A stretch of 64,000 bases of DNA from an uncultured Acidobacteriia bacterium. Lineage in GTDB: Bacteria; Acidobacteriota; Terriglobia; Bryobacterales; Bryobacteraceae. Made by a program: the position numbers and the translations under genes. Location of the stretch: contig CAINNJ010000001.1 of assembly GCA_903851195.1 (NCBI GenBank), positions 62,001 to 126,000 on the forward strand, written 5' to 3'. Shown piece after piece: positions 33,839-42,776 of the stretch. The notes under the pieces were generated by a model that saw nothing but the letters and a program-made list of their open reading frames with translations, had not been told where the DNA came from and searched no databases. The stretch's first letter is position 1. Each line of letters opens with the position of its first letter.

Positions 33839-34263
33839 CTCCGCGTCCGGACTTCACGGGTACCTGGAAGCTCAACCGTGGCGAGAGCGAGTTCGGTTTC
33901 CTGCTAACGCCGCGTCTGCGCGTGGACACAATCGAACATGCCGAACCGGCGATTCGCATCGTCACCCGGCAGATTGATTCCAACGGCGACCAGACCGTCG
34001 AGCGATCGCTGACCATCGGCGGCGAGCCGGTCGAAGTTGTGATTCTCAACCGCGTTCGGCACGTTTCGGCGCGCTGGGACGGCGATGAACTTCTGCTCGA
34101 AACCCGTTCCGTCGTCAGCGGGACGGAGCGCCTGCTCGAAGACCGCTGGTCACTCGACGCGGAGCGGAAGCGCGTCACCGTCACACGAGTTCATCATCAG
34201 CCCGGAGGCGCGGTTCGTCAGGTGTTGCGGTTCCGCGCGCTTTCCCCGCAGGGCATAGAATGA
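33835..34263 (+). CDS. Hypothetical protein, lipocalin-like beta-rich
   Basis: A 142-residue protein starting at TTG 33835, overlapping the receptor stop by four bases. The N-terminus FTGTWKLNRGESEFG and the alternating hydrophobic pattern (VEVVILNRVRHVSARWDGDE, LLLETRSVV) resemble the short lipocalin-like or DUF-type beta-barrels found in Acidobacteriota. No signal peptide is seen from this start. Ends six bases before the alpha-galactosidase. It is coupled to the receptor and the glycosidase and may bind a ligand of the same uptake system; that is inference. Confidence 0.6.
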   Translation: MTPRPDFTGTWKLNRGESEFGFLLTPRLRVDTIEHAEPAIRIVTRQIDSNGDQTVERSLTIGGEPVEVVILNRVRHVSARWDGDELLLETRSVVSGTERLLEDRWSLDAERKRVTVTRVHHQPGGAVRQVLRFRALSPQGIE

Positions 34264-34269
34264 CGGCAG

Positions 34270-36435
34270 ATGCGTCTCTCGTGCCTTCTCCCGTTCCTCT
34301 TCACGCCGCTCTTATTCGGGCAGTCTCATATCGAGTACTCCGCCGCGAAAAAGATCTGGCTGCTGCATACCGAATCGAGCGCGTATGCCGTGGGTGTCAA
34401 TCCGCGCGGTGAACTGGAGAACCTCTACTGGGGTGGTCCGCTGTGGCGTCAGGACGACGTTCCGGCCGCGACCGGCGGGCGCGAGTTATCGAGCTTCGAT
34501 CCGCCCCAATCGGTGATCAACGAAGAGTTCGAAGGCTGGGGCGGCACGCGGTATCTGGAGCCTGCCGTCAAGATCACAAGGGCGGATGGCGGACGCGATC
34601 TGGTGCTGCACTACGCCTCCCACACCATCCAGGGCGACGACCTGAAAATCGTTCTCAAAGACTTGAAGGACGATCTGTTTGTCACGCTGAACTATCACGT
34701 CTACGCCGCCGAAGGCATCATCCGCAAGACGGCGCTGATCGAGAACAAAACGAGGCAGGCGATCAGCGTGGAAAGCCTGCAGTCCGGCGCCTGGTACATG
34801 CCCCACGGAGAGGGCTACCGGCTGTCGTACGTCACGGGACGCTGGGCCGCCGAAAGCCAGTTGACACGGGAGCCCATCCACACGGGCACGAAAATTCTGG
34901 AGAACCGCAAAGGCCACACCAGCCACAACTTCAATCCGTGGTTCGCGGTGGACGAGGGCTCGGCGTCGGAAGAGAACGGCCGTGTCTGGTTCGGCGCGCT
35001 GGGCTGGTCCGGCAACTGGCGCATCGCCGTGGAGCAGACGCCGTACGCGCAGGTGCGTGTGACCGGCGGCCTGAATACCTTCGATTTCGCGGCGCCGCTC
35101 AAGCCGGGCGAATCGCTCGAATCGCCTCCCTTCTATGGCGGTTTTTCGGCGGAGGGCTTCGGTGGCATGTCGCGCCGGATGCACCGGTTCGAGCTTACCG
35201 ACATTCTGCCGCACGGTCTGGAAGCGAGACTGCGTCCCGTGCTGTACAACTCCTGGGAAGCGACCACGTTCGCGGTGGATGAGCCGGGTCAGCGTGCGCT
35301 CGCCGAAAAGGCCGCGAAGCTGGGCGTGGAACTGTTCGTGATGGACGACGGCTGGTTTGGCAAGCGCAACAACGACCACGCGGGCCTCGGCGACTGGACC
35401 GTAAATCCGCAGAAATTTCCAAACGGTCTGGAGCCGCTGGCCAACTACGTGAAATCTCTGGGCATGGATTTCGGGCTGTGGGTGGAGCCGGAGATGGTGA
35501 ATCCGGACAGCGACCTGTACCGCGCGCACCCGGACTGGGCCATGCACTCCGGCGACCGGCCGCGCAGCGAACTGCGCAACCAGCTGGTGCTGAATCTCGC
35601 GCGCGGCGATGTCCGTGAGTACATTTTCGGCGTGCTGGACAAACTGGCCACGCAATACCCGATCCGTTATTTCAAATGGGACATGAACCGCCCCTTCGCG
35701 GAGCCCGGCTGGGAAAACGTCGCGGAACCGAAAGAGCTCTGGCTGCAATACGTGAAGAATGTCTACGAGATCATCGACCGCCTGCGCGCGAAGCATCCGA
35801 ATCTGGAGATCGAGTCCTGCTCGGGCGGCGGCGGGCGCATCGACCTGGGCATCCTGCGGCGCGTGGAAGAGGTCTGGACTTCCGACAACACGGAGGCCTT
35901 CGACCGGCTCGGCATCCAGTACGGCTTCAGCCAGATGAACGCGCCGAAGATCATGTCCGCCTGGGTGACGGACGTGCCGAACATGAATGACCGGAGCACG
36001 CCGCTGAAGTACCGGTTTCTGGTAGCCATGCAGGGCGCGCTGGGCGTGGGCGCGAACCTCAACAAGTGGACGCCGGCGGACGACAAGCTCGCTACGGACA
36101 TGATCGCCGCTTACAAGCGAATTCGGGCCACCGTGCAGGAGGGCAATCTGTATCGGCTGCTCTCACCGCAGTCCGGCGAACTGACGGCGAATCAATATGT
36201 ATCGCAGGACGGCAAACAGGCCGTGCTGTTCGCGTTCCTGCATTCGCAACAGTACCGGCAGACGCCGCCGCCCATCCGCCTTGCAGGACTGGATGCGAAG
36301 GCGATCTATCGCGTGCAGGTGCTCGGTCTGTTAGGCACGCAGCAGTTCAGTGGCGCGTATCTGATGCAGAACGGGGTCAGCGTGAGGCTGGCCGGTGATT
36401 ACGACAGCACGGCGCTGATTCTGGAACGCCTGTAA
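34270..36435 (+). CDS. GH36 alpha-galactosidase, exported
   Basis: A 721-residue glycoside hydrolase family 36 enzyme with a signal peptide (RLSCLLPFLFTPLLFGQS). The N-terminal beta-supersandwich spans about residues 20-320; the (beta/alpha)8 domain contains the nucleophile in FKWDMNRPF (Asp471) and the acid/base in TSDNTEAFDRL (Asp539), with the ESCSGGGGRIDLG motif between them. It hydrolyses terminal alpha-1,6-galactosides such as raffinose or galactomannan side chains. A TAGAAT box lies at 34256-34261, eight bases before the ATG, so a near-leaderless transcript is possible. Context with the receptor and the small beta-rich protein suggests a sugar-scavenging set. The end overlaps the convergent gene by 37 bases. 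Confidence 0.93.
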   Translation: MRLSCLLPFLFTPLLFGQSHIEYSAAKKIWLLHTESSAYAVGVNPRGELENLYWGGPLWRQDDVPAATGGRELSSFDPPQSVINEEFEGWGGTRYLEPAVKITRADGGRDLVLHYASHTIQGDDLKIVLKDLKDDLFVTLNYHVYAAEGIIRKTALIENKTRQAISVESLQSGAWYMPHGEGYRLSYVTGRWAAESQLTREPIHTGTKILENRKGHTSHNFNPWFAVDEGSASEENGRVWFGALGWSGNWRIAVEQTPYAQVRVTGGLNTFDFAAPLKPGESLESPPFYGGFSAEGFGGMSRRMHRFELTDILPHGLEARLRPVLYNSWEATTFAVDEPGQRALAEKAAKLGVELFVMDDGWFGKRNNDHAGLGDWTVNPQKFPNGLEPLANYVKSLGMDFGLWVEPEMVNPDSDLYRAHPDWAMHSGDRPRSELRNQLVLNLARGDVREYIFGVLDKLATQYPIRYFKWDMNRPFAEPGWENVAEPKELWLQYVKNVYEIIDRLRAKHPNLEIESCSGGGGRIDLGILRRVEEVWTSDNTEAFDRLGIQYGFSQMNAPKIMSAWVTDVPNMNDRSTPLKYRFLVAMQGALGVGANLNKWTPADDKLATDMIAAYKRIRATVQEGNLYRLLSPQSGELTANQYVSQDGKQAVLFAFLHSQQYRQTPPPIRLAGLDAKAIYRVQVLGLLGTQQFSGAYLMQNGVSVRLAGDYDSTALILERL

Positions 36436-36989
36436 AGAGCGGGGTCGACCGCGGCGGCCATGGCGGATTCGTCGAGTCCTCCGCCCACGAAGGCGTTGAG
36501 TGCATTCGCGACTTCACGCGGAGACCTGAGACAAGCCGAGTGCTCCACTTCGAGGACTGTGAAGTTCGGTTGCGAGCGCAGCCATTGGATGATAGCCGTC
36601 ATCTCCCGGGCGAAGATACCGGCCATTTGCGCCTCACTCAAACCCGCGCCGGCCTTTCCGGTACGCTGCAGCATGGCGCCCTGGCTGGCGACCACTTCCC
36701 GGAGATCCCGCCGCATCAGGATCACCCGATAGCTGTGCGCGGGAGGCAGGTCCCGCAGCAACACATAAACCATTTTGACGGCTTTCCCGCGCGCATCGGC
36801 GAGCCACGCGGAGTCGGTCTTCGTGCGTTTCACCGGTTCGAACTCGAAGTACCCGCGCGGATTGTCCTCGTCCGCCAGCCGAACGCCATCCGTGAGCAGC
36901 GGCATCCCGCCCCCCCCCAGCATCTGCATCATCAAGGAAGTGCCGGAGCGCGGCAGCCCGGACACGATGGTCACAAAATCGCGCGCCAT
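36399..36989 (-). CDS. Small sulfotransferase-family protein
   Basis: A 196-residue protein with a P-loop-like PAPS-binding motif SGLPRSGTSLMMQML at about residues 9-23. A later segment, YRVILMRRDLREVVASQGAML, corresponds to the 3'-phosphate-binding region, with an Arg-Asp pair and Ser. It is short for a sulfotransferase (often 250-300 residues) but the two cofactor motifs are intact. The start is immediately after the proline dehydrogenase stop (TGAATG), so both are co-transcribed. The 3' end overlaps the GH36 gene. The acceptor is unknown; it is unrelated in context to the sulfotransferase in the lasso cluster. Confidence 0.75.
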   Translation of the reverse strand: MARDFVTIVSGLPRSGTSLMMQMLGGGGMPLLTDGVRLADEDNPRGYFEFEPVKRTKTDSAWLADARGKAVKMVYVLLRDLPPAHSYRVILMRRDLREVVASQGAMLQRTGKAGAGLSEAQMAGIFAREMTAIIQWLRSQPNFTVLEVEHSACLRSPREVANALNAFVGGGLDESAMAAAVDPALYRRSRISAVLS

Positions 36990-37904
36990 TCAGCGCCTCA
37001 GCAGATTGCGCGCCAGGAACAACAGGTTGGCCGGCCGCTCGGCCAGTCTTCGCATGAAATAGGGATACCAGGCCTCGCCAAAGGGAACGTAGAGCCGCAG
37101 ACGATACCCATCCTGAACCAGCCGCGTCTGCAGGTCGCGGCGAATGCCATACAACATCTGGAATTCGAAGCTGTCGTGCGCGATCTTCTGGTTCGCGACA
37201 AAACGCCGCGCGCTCGCGATCATGCGTTCGTCGTGCGTCGCGATGGCGGGATAACGGCCTTCCAGCAACAGCCGTTCGGCCAGCCGCAGATAGTTGCGGT
37301 CCACGTCGGCTTTGTCGGCGAACGCGACTTCCGCCGGTTCCAGATAAGCGCCCTTGCAGAGTCGGACCCGGATCTGTTTTCCGATCAGCGTATCGACATC
37401 GGCCGCGCTGCGGCGAAGGTAAGACTGAATCACCGTGCCACAGGCTCCGTAACGCGCGTGCAGGCGTTTCACGATGCCGAGAGTGCGTTCCGTATAAGCG
37501 CTCGACTCCATGTCGATACGCACAAAGCCGCCCGTGCGCGCCGCGACTTCGACCAGGGCGGCCACGTTCTCCTCGCAGGCTTCGGTCGAGAAATCCAGGC
37601 CGAACTGCGTGAGTTTCACCGAAACGTTGGGCTCCAGACCGGATTCGCGCAGCCCGGCCAGCATCCGGAGATACATGTCCCGGCACGCGGCGGCTTCGTC
37701 CAGCGACTTGACATTCTCACCGAGATAATCGAGCGTGGCCGTGATGCCGTCTCCCCGTATCTTGCGGCAGACGGACAGGGCTTCGTCGAGCGTGCTGCCG
37801 GCGATGAAGCGCGAGGAAAGCTTGCGCGCCACAGGCGACGTTTCGGCCCATTTACGGAATCCCGGCTGCTGCGACAGATAAAGGAGTGTTCGGCGCAACG
37901 GCAT
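36990..37904 (-). CDS. Proline dehydrogenase, monofunctional
   Basis: A 304-residue FAD-dependent proline dehydrogenase. The ATG at 37904 is used; the open frame runs much further upstream, but only as an antisense shadow of the cytochrome gene. Landmarks: SVKLTQFGLD, RIDMESSAYTERTL, RVRLCKGAYLEPAEVAF, IATHDERMI, and FEFQMLYGIR, all in the order found in the single-domain enzymes of Gram-positive and Acidobacteria type. It oxidises proline to pyrroline-5-carboxylate and passes electrons to the quinone pool. No pyrroline-5-carboxylate dehydrogenase gene is adjacent. It is divergent from the cytochrome gene with 48 bases between. Confidence 0.92.
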   Translation of the reverse strand: MPLRRTLLYLSQQPGFRKWAETSPVARKLSSRFIAGSTLDEALSVCRKIRGDGITATLDYLGENVKSLDEAAACRDMYLRMLAGLRESGLEPNVSVKLTQFGLDFSTEACEENVAALVEVAARTGGFVRIDMESSAYTERTLGIVKRLHARYGACGTVIQSYLRRSAADVDTLIGKQIRVRLCKGAYLEPAEVAFADKADVDRNYLRLAERLLLEGRYPAIATHDERMIASARRFVANQKIAHDSFEFQMLYGIRRDLQTRLVQDGYRLRLYVPFGEAWYPYFMRRLAERPANLLFLARNLLRR

Positions 37905-37952
37905 CCGCTTTGATGATAGGGCATGAACCGGGCGTGAGTTAAGATCGGGAAC

Positions 37953-40157
37953 ATGGTGTTCGCGGCGGTGCTGTCCCTGCTGGCGGGATCGGTGATTCTG
38001 TCGGCGCAGACTCCCGCTGAAAGCGATTACGCCGACCCGGCCACCTGCGCGCAGTGCCATCCCAAAATAGCCGCCACGTATGCGCGAACCGGCATGGCCC
38101 GGTCGTTTTACCGGCCCGCGACTTTGCCCGATCTTTCGCCCTCCCCGGCGCGCTATTTCCACGAACCTTCGGGCACCTGGTACTCGATGGAGCAACGCGG
38201 CGGAGAGACGTGGCAGCGCCGCTGGCGCATCGGCCCGGACGGCAAAGAGATCGACGTCGCGGAAACCCGGGCGGATTATGTGATGGGCTCGGGCAACCAC
38301 GTGCGCACCTATCTGAACAAGACCGCGCGCGGCACGCTGGTGGAACTGCCGCTCGCCTGGTACGCGGAAAAGGGCGGTTTCTGGGCCATGAATCCGGGTC
38401 ATGACCGGCCGTACGCGCTGCCGCCCCGCACGGTCGCGTATGAGTGCATGTTCTGTCACAACGCCTATCCGAAGGTGCCGGCGGGCCATGCCGAACCGGG
38501 CAGCGAACCGGTCTATGCAGGCGCGCTGCCCGAAGGCATCGATTGCCAGCGCTGTCACGGCCCCGGCGCGAAACACGTCCAGGCCGCCGGGAAGGCGGGC
38601 GCGAACGCGGCGGAGATCCGGCAGGCGATTCTGAACCCCGCGCGCTTGACCAAGGACCGCCAGATGGAGGTCTGTTACCAATGCCACCTCGAGACCACCA
38701 GCCAGGCGCTTCCGCATTCGATTCAGCGGTATGGCCGCGAGCCGTTTTCTTACAATCCGGCGGAACCGCTGGGGAATTTCCTGCTGTTCTTCGACCACGC
38801 GCCGGGCAGCAAGTATGAGAACGATTTCGAGATCGCGCACTCGGCTTACCGGCTGAGAAAATCGAAATGCTTTCTCGACAGCAAGTCCGCCATGACGTGC
38901 ACCACCTGCCACGATCCGCACGATGTGCCGCACGGGGACGCGGCGCTACAGCACTACAACGGCGTCTGCCAGAGTTGCCATGGCGCGGCATTTCGCCAGC
39001 GGATCTCCGCCGGGAAACACACGGCGGAAGACAACTGCGTCGGGTGCCACATGCCGAAGCGGCGCACGATGGACGTCGTCCACGTGGTGATGACGGACCA
39101 CTATATCCAGCGCCGTCCACCCGCCGGCGACCTGCTCGCGCCACTTGCGGAACGCCACGAGACCCCGGCGGACCAGTATCGAGGCGCGGTAGTGCCTTAC
39201 TATCCGCCCGCGACACCCGCCAGGCCCGAGAATTCCCTCTATGCTGCGGTGGCGCAGGGCCGGGCGGCCCGCCTGGCCGCGGAGATCGCAAAACAGAAGC
39301 CTTCGCGCCCGGAGTTCTATGTCGAACTCGGGCTGGCCTGGCTCGCGGAGAACCGGCCGCGCGAGGCCGTTACGGCACTGGAAGAAGCGGTGCGGCGCGA
39401 ACCTCGTTCGCCCGTCGCGCAACTCGATCTCGCCGAAGCGCTGACCCGCGCCGGGCAACCCGCCCGCGCGCTCGACGTCCTCAACCGGGCCGTGAAAAGC
39501 AATCCGGAGGACGCCCTGCTCTGGTATCAGCTGGGCCTCTCGCTCTCGAACGCGGACCGCCCCGACGAGGCGTTCCCCGCGTTGCAAAAAGCGGTCTCGC
39601 TGGACCCCCTGCTGGCCGAAGCGTGGAGCCTGCAGGGGACTTCGCTCGCTTCCCACGGTCAAATGGAGAACGCCGAAACCGCCTTTCGCGCCGCCCTGCG
39701 CGCCGAACCGGATCACGCGGAATCCCTGGGAAATCTCGCCCATCTGCTGTCCGCCGCGGGAGACCTGCCCCAAGCCGAATACTACTTCGCGCGCGCCATC
39801 CGCATGAAACCGGACGACGCGGAGGTGCGCGTCAACTATGCCGTGACGCTGGCCGGCCTGAACCGGCCCGAAGAAGCGCTGCAACAGGCCGAAGCAGCCG
39901 TCAAGGCGGACCCGAAATCGCCCGACGCGCACAACTTCCTGGGAACCTTGCTCGCTCGCGGGAATCAGCCCGACGCGGCCCTGCGGGAATTTCTGGCCGC
40001 GACGAGCCTGCGCCCGGATTTCGGCCTCGCCCACCTGAACGCCGCCGCGATTCTCGCCTCGAAAGGCGACACCGCCGCCGCGCGCACGCATCTGGAACAG
40101 GCGGCGCGGGACGCCGACGAGAAAATCCGCCAGCGCGCCCTGCGCCAGTTACGTTAA
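37953..40157 (+). CDS. Heptaheme c-type cytochrome fused to TPRs
   Basis: A 734-residue protein with a signal peptide (VFAAVLSLLAGSVILSAQ). Seven CXXCH heme-binding motifs are present in the first half: CAQCH near residue 32, then CMFCH, CQRCH, CYQCH, CTTCH, CQSCH and CVGCH by about residue 365. Residues about 430-730 are TPRs (ALDVLNRAVKSNPEDALLWY, AETAFRAALRAEPDHAESLG). Multiheme proteins of this layout are common in Solibacter-like bacteria and probably act in periplasmic electron transfer or as nitrite/hydroxylamine-type reductase relatives; the catalytic type is not clear. A TAAGAT box lies at 37940-37945, seven bases before the ATG. The stop overlaps the convergent response-regulator stop. 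Confidence 0.88.
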   Translation: MVFAAVLSLLAGSVILSAQTPAESDYADPATCAQCHPKIAATYARTGMARSFYRPATLPDLSPSPARYFHEPSGTWYSMEQRGGETWQRRWRIGPDGKEIDVAETRADYVMGSGNHVRTYLNKTARGTLVELPLAWYAEKGGFWAMNPGHDRPYALPPRTVAYECMFCHNAYPKVPAGHAEPGSEPVYAGALPEGIDCQRCHGPGAKHVQAAGKAGANAAEIRQAILNPARLTKDRQMEVCYQCHLETTSQALPHSIQRYGREPFSYNPAEPLGNFLLFFDHAPGSKYENDFEIAHSAYRLRKSKCFLDSKSAMTCTTCHDPHDVPHGDAALQHYNGVCQSCHGAAFRQRISAGKHTAEDNCVGCHMPKRRTMDVVHVVMTDHYIQRRPPAGDLLAPLAERHETPADQYRGAVVPYYPPATPARPENSLYAAVAQGRAARLAAEIAKQKPSRPEFYVELGLAWLAENRPREAVTALEEAVRREPRSPVAQLDLAEALTRAGQPARALDVLNRAVKSNPEDALLWYQLGLSLSNADRPDEAFPALQKAVSLDPLLAEAWSLQGTSLASHGQMENAETAFRAALRAEPDHAESLGNLAHLLSAAGDLPQAEYYFARAIRMKPDDAEVRVNYAVTLAGLNRPEEALQQAEAAVKADPKSPDAHNFLGTLLARGNQPDAALREFLAATSLRPDFGLAHLNAAAILASKGDTAAARTHLEQAARDADEKIRQRALRQLR

Positions 40158-40894
40158 ACCGCGGGCTTCTGCGGAAAGGCGAGGAACCGGTAGCCCACGC
40201 CGCGCACAGCCAGCAGATGCTGCGGTTTGCCAGGGTCATCCTCGATATATTTGCGCAGGCGGACGATGAAATTATCGAGCGCGCGCGTGTCGGTGTCTTC
40301 GCGAAGTCCCCACACTTCCTCCAGCATTTCGCCCCTGGACACCGGCCGCCCTGCGTGGGTAATCAGGTACCGCAGGACGTTCATTTCCATCAGAGTCAGC
40401 GGGAATATCTGGTCGCGGACGCGCAGTTCCAGCAGGTCGAAGTAAACCGTCTTGTCGCCAAAACTGAACGATTCGGCAAGATCGGGCGGCGGGGCGGCCT
40501 TGAGGGCATCGCGCCGCAGCCACTCGCCGCGCCGCAACAGACCGCGGATGCGCGCGATCAGAATCTCCAGGTCGAACGGCTTGGTCAGGTAGTCGTCGGC
40601 GCCGGCCGAGAAACCGCTGAGCACGTCCTGCGAATGGTCGCGCGCGGTCAGCATCAAAGTGGGCACATACTGCCCCGCGCCCCGCATTTCCGCCACCACC
40701 GCGAAGCCATCCTTGCCGGGCAGCATGACGTCGAGCACCACGATATCGAACGGCTGCCGCTTCTCACCGATGAGCAATTCCAGCGCGCTCTCGCCATTGT
40801 CAACCACTTCCACCGTGTAGCCTTCCTGCTCCAGATTGAAGCGGAGCCCCTCGGCCAGGTGCGCCTCATCTTCCACCACCAGGACGCGTTTCAT
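40154..40894 (-). CDS. OmpR/PhoB-family response regulator
   Basis: A 246-residue regulator. The receiver domain has the acidic pocket E8/D9, the phospho-acceptor Asp55 in DIVVLDVMLPGKDG, Thr in LMLTARD, and Lys in DYLTKPFD. The C-terminal winged helix follows (FPLTLMEMNVLRYLITHAGR ... RALDNFIVRLRKYIED). Its start overlaps the histidine kinase stop by four bases, so it is the cognate regulator. The kinase gene in turn follows a desaturase gene by nine bases. Probable target: its own operon or other membrane-lipid genes (inference). The stop overlaps the cytochrome stop on the other strand. Confidence 0.93.
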   Translation of the reverse strand: MKRVLVVEDEAHLAEGLRFNLEQEGYTVEVVDNGESALELLIGEKRQPFDIVVLDVMLPGKDGFAVVAEMRGAGQYVPTLMLTARDHSQDVLSGFSAGADDYLTKPFDLEILIARIRGLLRRGEWLRRDALKAAPPPDLAESFSFGDKTVYFDLLELRVRDQIFPLTLMEMNVLRYLITHAGRPVSRGEMLEEVWGLREDTDTRALDNFIVRLRKYIEDDPGKPQHLLAVRGVGYRFLAFPQKPAV

Positions 40895-41784
40895 TTCGCG
40901 AGTGGAAACTGCAGGACAAACGTGCTGCCGCGGCCCGGCCCGGCGCTCTCCGCCCAGGCCCGCCCGCCGTGTCGTCGCGCCACCGAGCGCACGATAAACA
41001 GACCCAGCCCCGTGCCCTTCACGCGCGTCGCCAGCGGGCCGCTCATGCGATAAAACCGCTTGAAGATGCGCTTCAGTTCGGGCTCCGGAATGCCCGGGCC
41101 ATTATCGGTAACGCGCACCGAAGCATACTTGCCGTCCGCCATTCCCGTCTCCACCACCACTCTCGCATTGCTGCCCGAATACTTGATCGCATTATCCAGC
41201 AGGTTGGAAACGGCGGCGCGGACTTCGTCGAGATCCCCCAGAATCTGCAGCTTTTCGAGCGGCTGGTACCGGATCGCTTCATTCGGGATGTTGTGCAGCA
41301 CGCGGGCGCGCAGCACGCTCTCGGAAACGATATCGGGCAGATTCACCGGCGAGATGTTAGGAGGCCTGGTGTTGGCCCCGATGCGGCCGGTGCGCAGAAT
41401 TTGCTCAATGGTGGAGAGCAGGCGGTCGCTGTCCTGCAGAATGATGCGATAAAACTCTTTCCGTTTCGCCTCGTCGACAGCCCGCGTCTGCAGCGTTTCC
41501 GCGTACAGGCGAATGGAAGCGATAGGCGTCTTCAGCTCATGCGTAACCGCGTTGATGAATGCGTCATGCTGCTCGTTCCGGCGGATTTCCCGCACCAGAA
41601 AGATGGTATTGAGCGCCACGCCGGCGATGATCACGGCCAGCAGGACAATGCCGAAAAAGAGCCGGATCCCGTCGCGCCAGTTGAGCACGACGCCCCCCAG
41701 ATAAAGCAGGAGTGCCACCAGAATCATGCCCGCGCCGAGCGCGATGAAGAACGCGATCGACTTCTTGCGGCCGCTTCCGATCAT
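40891..41784 (-). CDS. Sensor histidine kinase, intramembrane-sensing type
   Basis: A 297-residue kinase with two transmembrane helices at about residues 9-30 and 41-63 separated by only about ten residues (GVVLNWRDGIR), so there is no real periplasmic sensor domain. The HisKA phosphorylation site is His82 in FINAVTHELKTPIAS. HATPase motifs: N box in LLDNAIKYSG, G1 in VTDNGPGIPE, and G2 in VKGTGLGLFIV. No HAMP domain is apparent. Such short membrane-embedded kinases typically sense a change within the membrane itself or a membrane partner. It sits nine bases after a desaturase gene and overlaps the regulator gene, forming a lipid-linked two-component operon. Confidence 0.92.
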   Translation of the reverse strand: MIGSGRKKSIAFFIALGAGMILVALLLYLGGVVLNWRDGIRLFFGIVLLAVIIAGVALNTIFLVREIRRNEQHDAFINAVTHELKTPIASIRLYAETLQTRAVDEAKRKEFYRIILQDSDRLLSTIEQILRTGRIGANTRPPNISPVNLPDIVSESVLRARVLHNIPNEAIRYQPLEKLQILGDLDEVRAAVSNLLDNAIKYSGSNARVVVETGMADGKYASVRVTDNGPGIPEPELKRIFKRFYRMSGPLATRVKGTGLGLFIVRSVARRHGGRAWAESAGPGRGSTFVLQFPLAK

Positions 41785-41793
41785 GCTTTCAGA

Positions 41794-42666
41794 TTACGCC
41801 GCTTCCCGCTCCGTCAGACGGTTCGGCAGCTTCGCTTCCTTGATATTGGAAGCCAGCCCCACGGCCTTCATCACGTTCAGCAGCATCCAGGACGGATCGA
41901 TTTCATACCAGGCTAAACCGTGCCGTGCCGAGGTGGGATGGGCGTGGTGATTGTTATGCCAGCCTTCGCCGAACGAGAACAGCGCCACCCACCAGGTGTT
42001 GCGCGATTCGTCGCGGGTTTCGAAGTTCCGGTAGCCCCACATATGCGCCGCGGAATTGACCAGCCAGGTGGCGTGAAGACCCACCGTAACGCGCAGAAAG
42101 ATGCCCCAGAAGAACAGCGGCGCGCCCCCGATTGCGTAGAGGATAGCGGCCAGCACAATGATCGGCACCCAGTGGTAATTGTTCAGCCAGACGTAAAACC
42201 GGTGCTTGGCCAGGTCCGGAGCGTAGCGCGACATCAGGCGGGTGTTGTTGTGATTCACCTCGCCGAAAAGCAGCCAGCCGACATGCGACCAGAAGGCGCC
42301 GTCATTGGGGGAGTGGGGATCGCCGGGCTGATCGGATTTCTGATGATGAATCCGGTGCGTCGCCACCCAGAAGATGGGCCCGCCTTCCAGATTCAACGTG
42401 CCGCAGACGGCAAACAGGTACTCCACCCAAAGCGCCGTCTTATACGAACGGTGTGTATGAAGGCGGTGATAGCCCAGGCTGATGCCGAGACAGATCGTGA
42501 CGCAGTAAAGAAACGCGGTGGCGAAAAACACCGGCCAACTGAACATGAAGAGCGCGGCGACGGCGCCCACATGAAACAGCACAATCACGGAGAGAGTTGA
42601 CCAATTGAGGTTTTGCCGCGCGGGAAGTATCATTTCCACGGGTCGAGGGCCTGACGACTGAAGCAT
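41794..42666 (-). CDS. Acyl-CoA/delta-9-type fatty acid desaturase
   Basis: A 290-residue integral membrane desaturase (ATG 42666; ATG 42633 is an alternative start). Histidine boxes are of the acyl-CoA desaturase type: HRLHTH near residue 67, HRIHHQ near 104, and HNNHHAHP near 243. Four hydrophobic spans surround them (VIVLFHVGAVAALFMFSW, WVPIIVLAAILYAIGGAPLF). It introduces a double bond into saturated acyl chains and so affects membrane fluidity. It is first in an operon with the intramembrane-type kinase and the OmpR-type regulator (nine bases to the kinase), an arrangement recalling the logic of DesK/DesR control though the kinase family differs. Confidence 0.92.
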   Translation of the reverse strand: MLQSSGPRPVEMILPARQNLNWSTLSVIVLFHVGAVAALFMFSWPVFFATAFLYCVTICLGISLGYHRLHTHRSYKTALWVEYLFAVCGTLNLEGGPIFWVATHRIHHQKSDQPGDPHSPNDGAFWSHVGWLLFGEVNHNNTRLMSRYAPDLAKHRFYVWLNNYHWVPIIVLAAILYAIGGAPLFFWGIFLRVTVGLHATWLVNSAAHMWGYRNFETRDESRNTWWVALFSFGEGWHNNHHAHPTSARHGLAWYEIDPSWMLLNVMKAVGLASNIKEAKLPNRLTEREAA

Positions 42667-42776
42667 CCAGTTCCAGGCTAACAGGGTTGCGCCGCGCCGT
42701 TTGTAAGACTTCTGTCGCGTGCGCCGCGAGCGTGCTGGACGGGTGCGTCCCGAGCCTCCTCAATATACTGAGGATC

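Noticed and set aside
37905-38933. Upstream extension of the proline dehydrogenase frame
   Set aside because: Antisense to the cytochrome gene; the family N-terminus fits ATG 37904.
38867-41053. 728-codon open frame on the plus strand
   Set aside because: Shifted relative to the cytochrome gene and antisense to the two-component genes; Arg-rich without domains.
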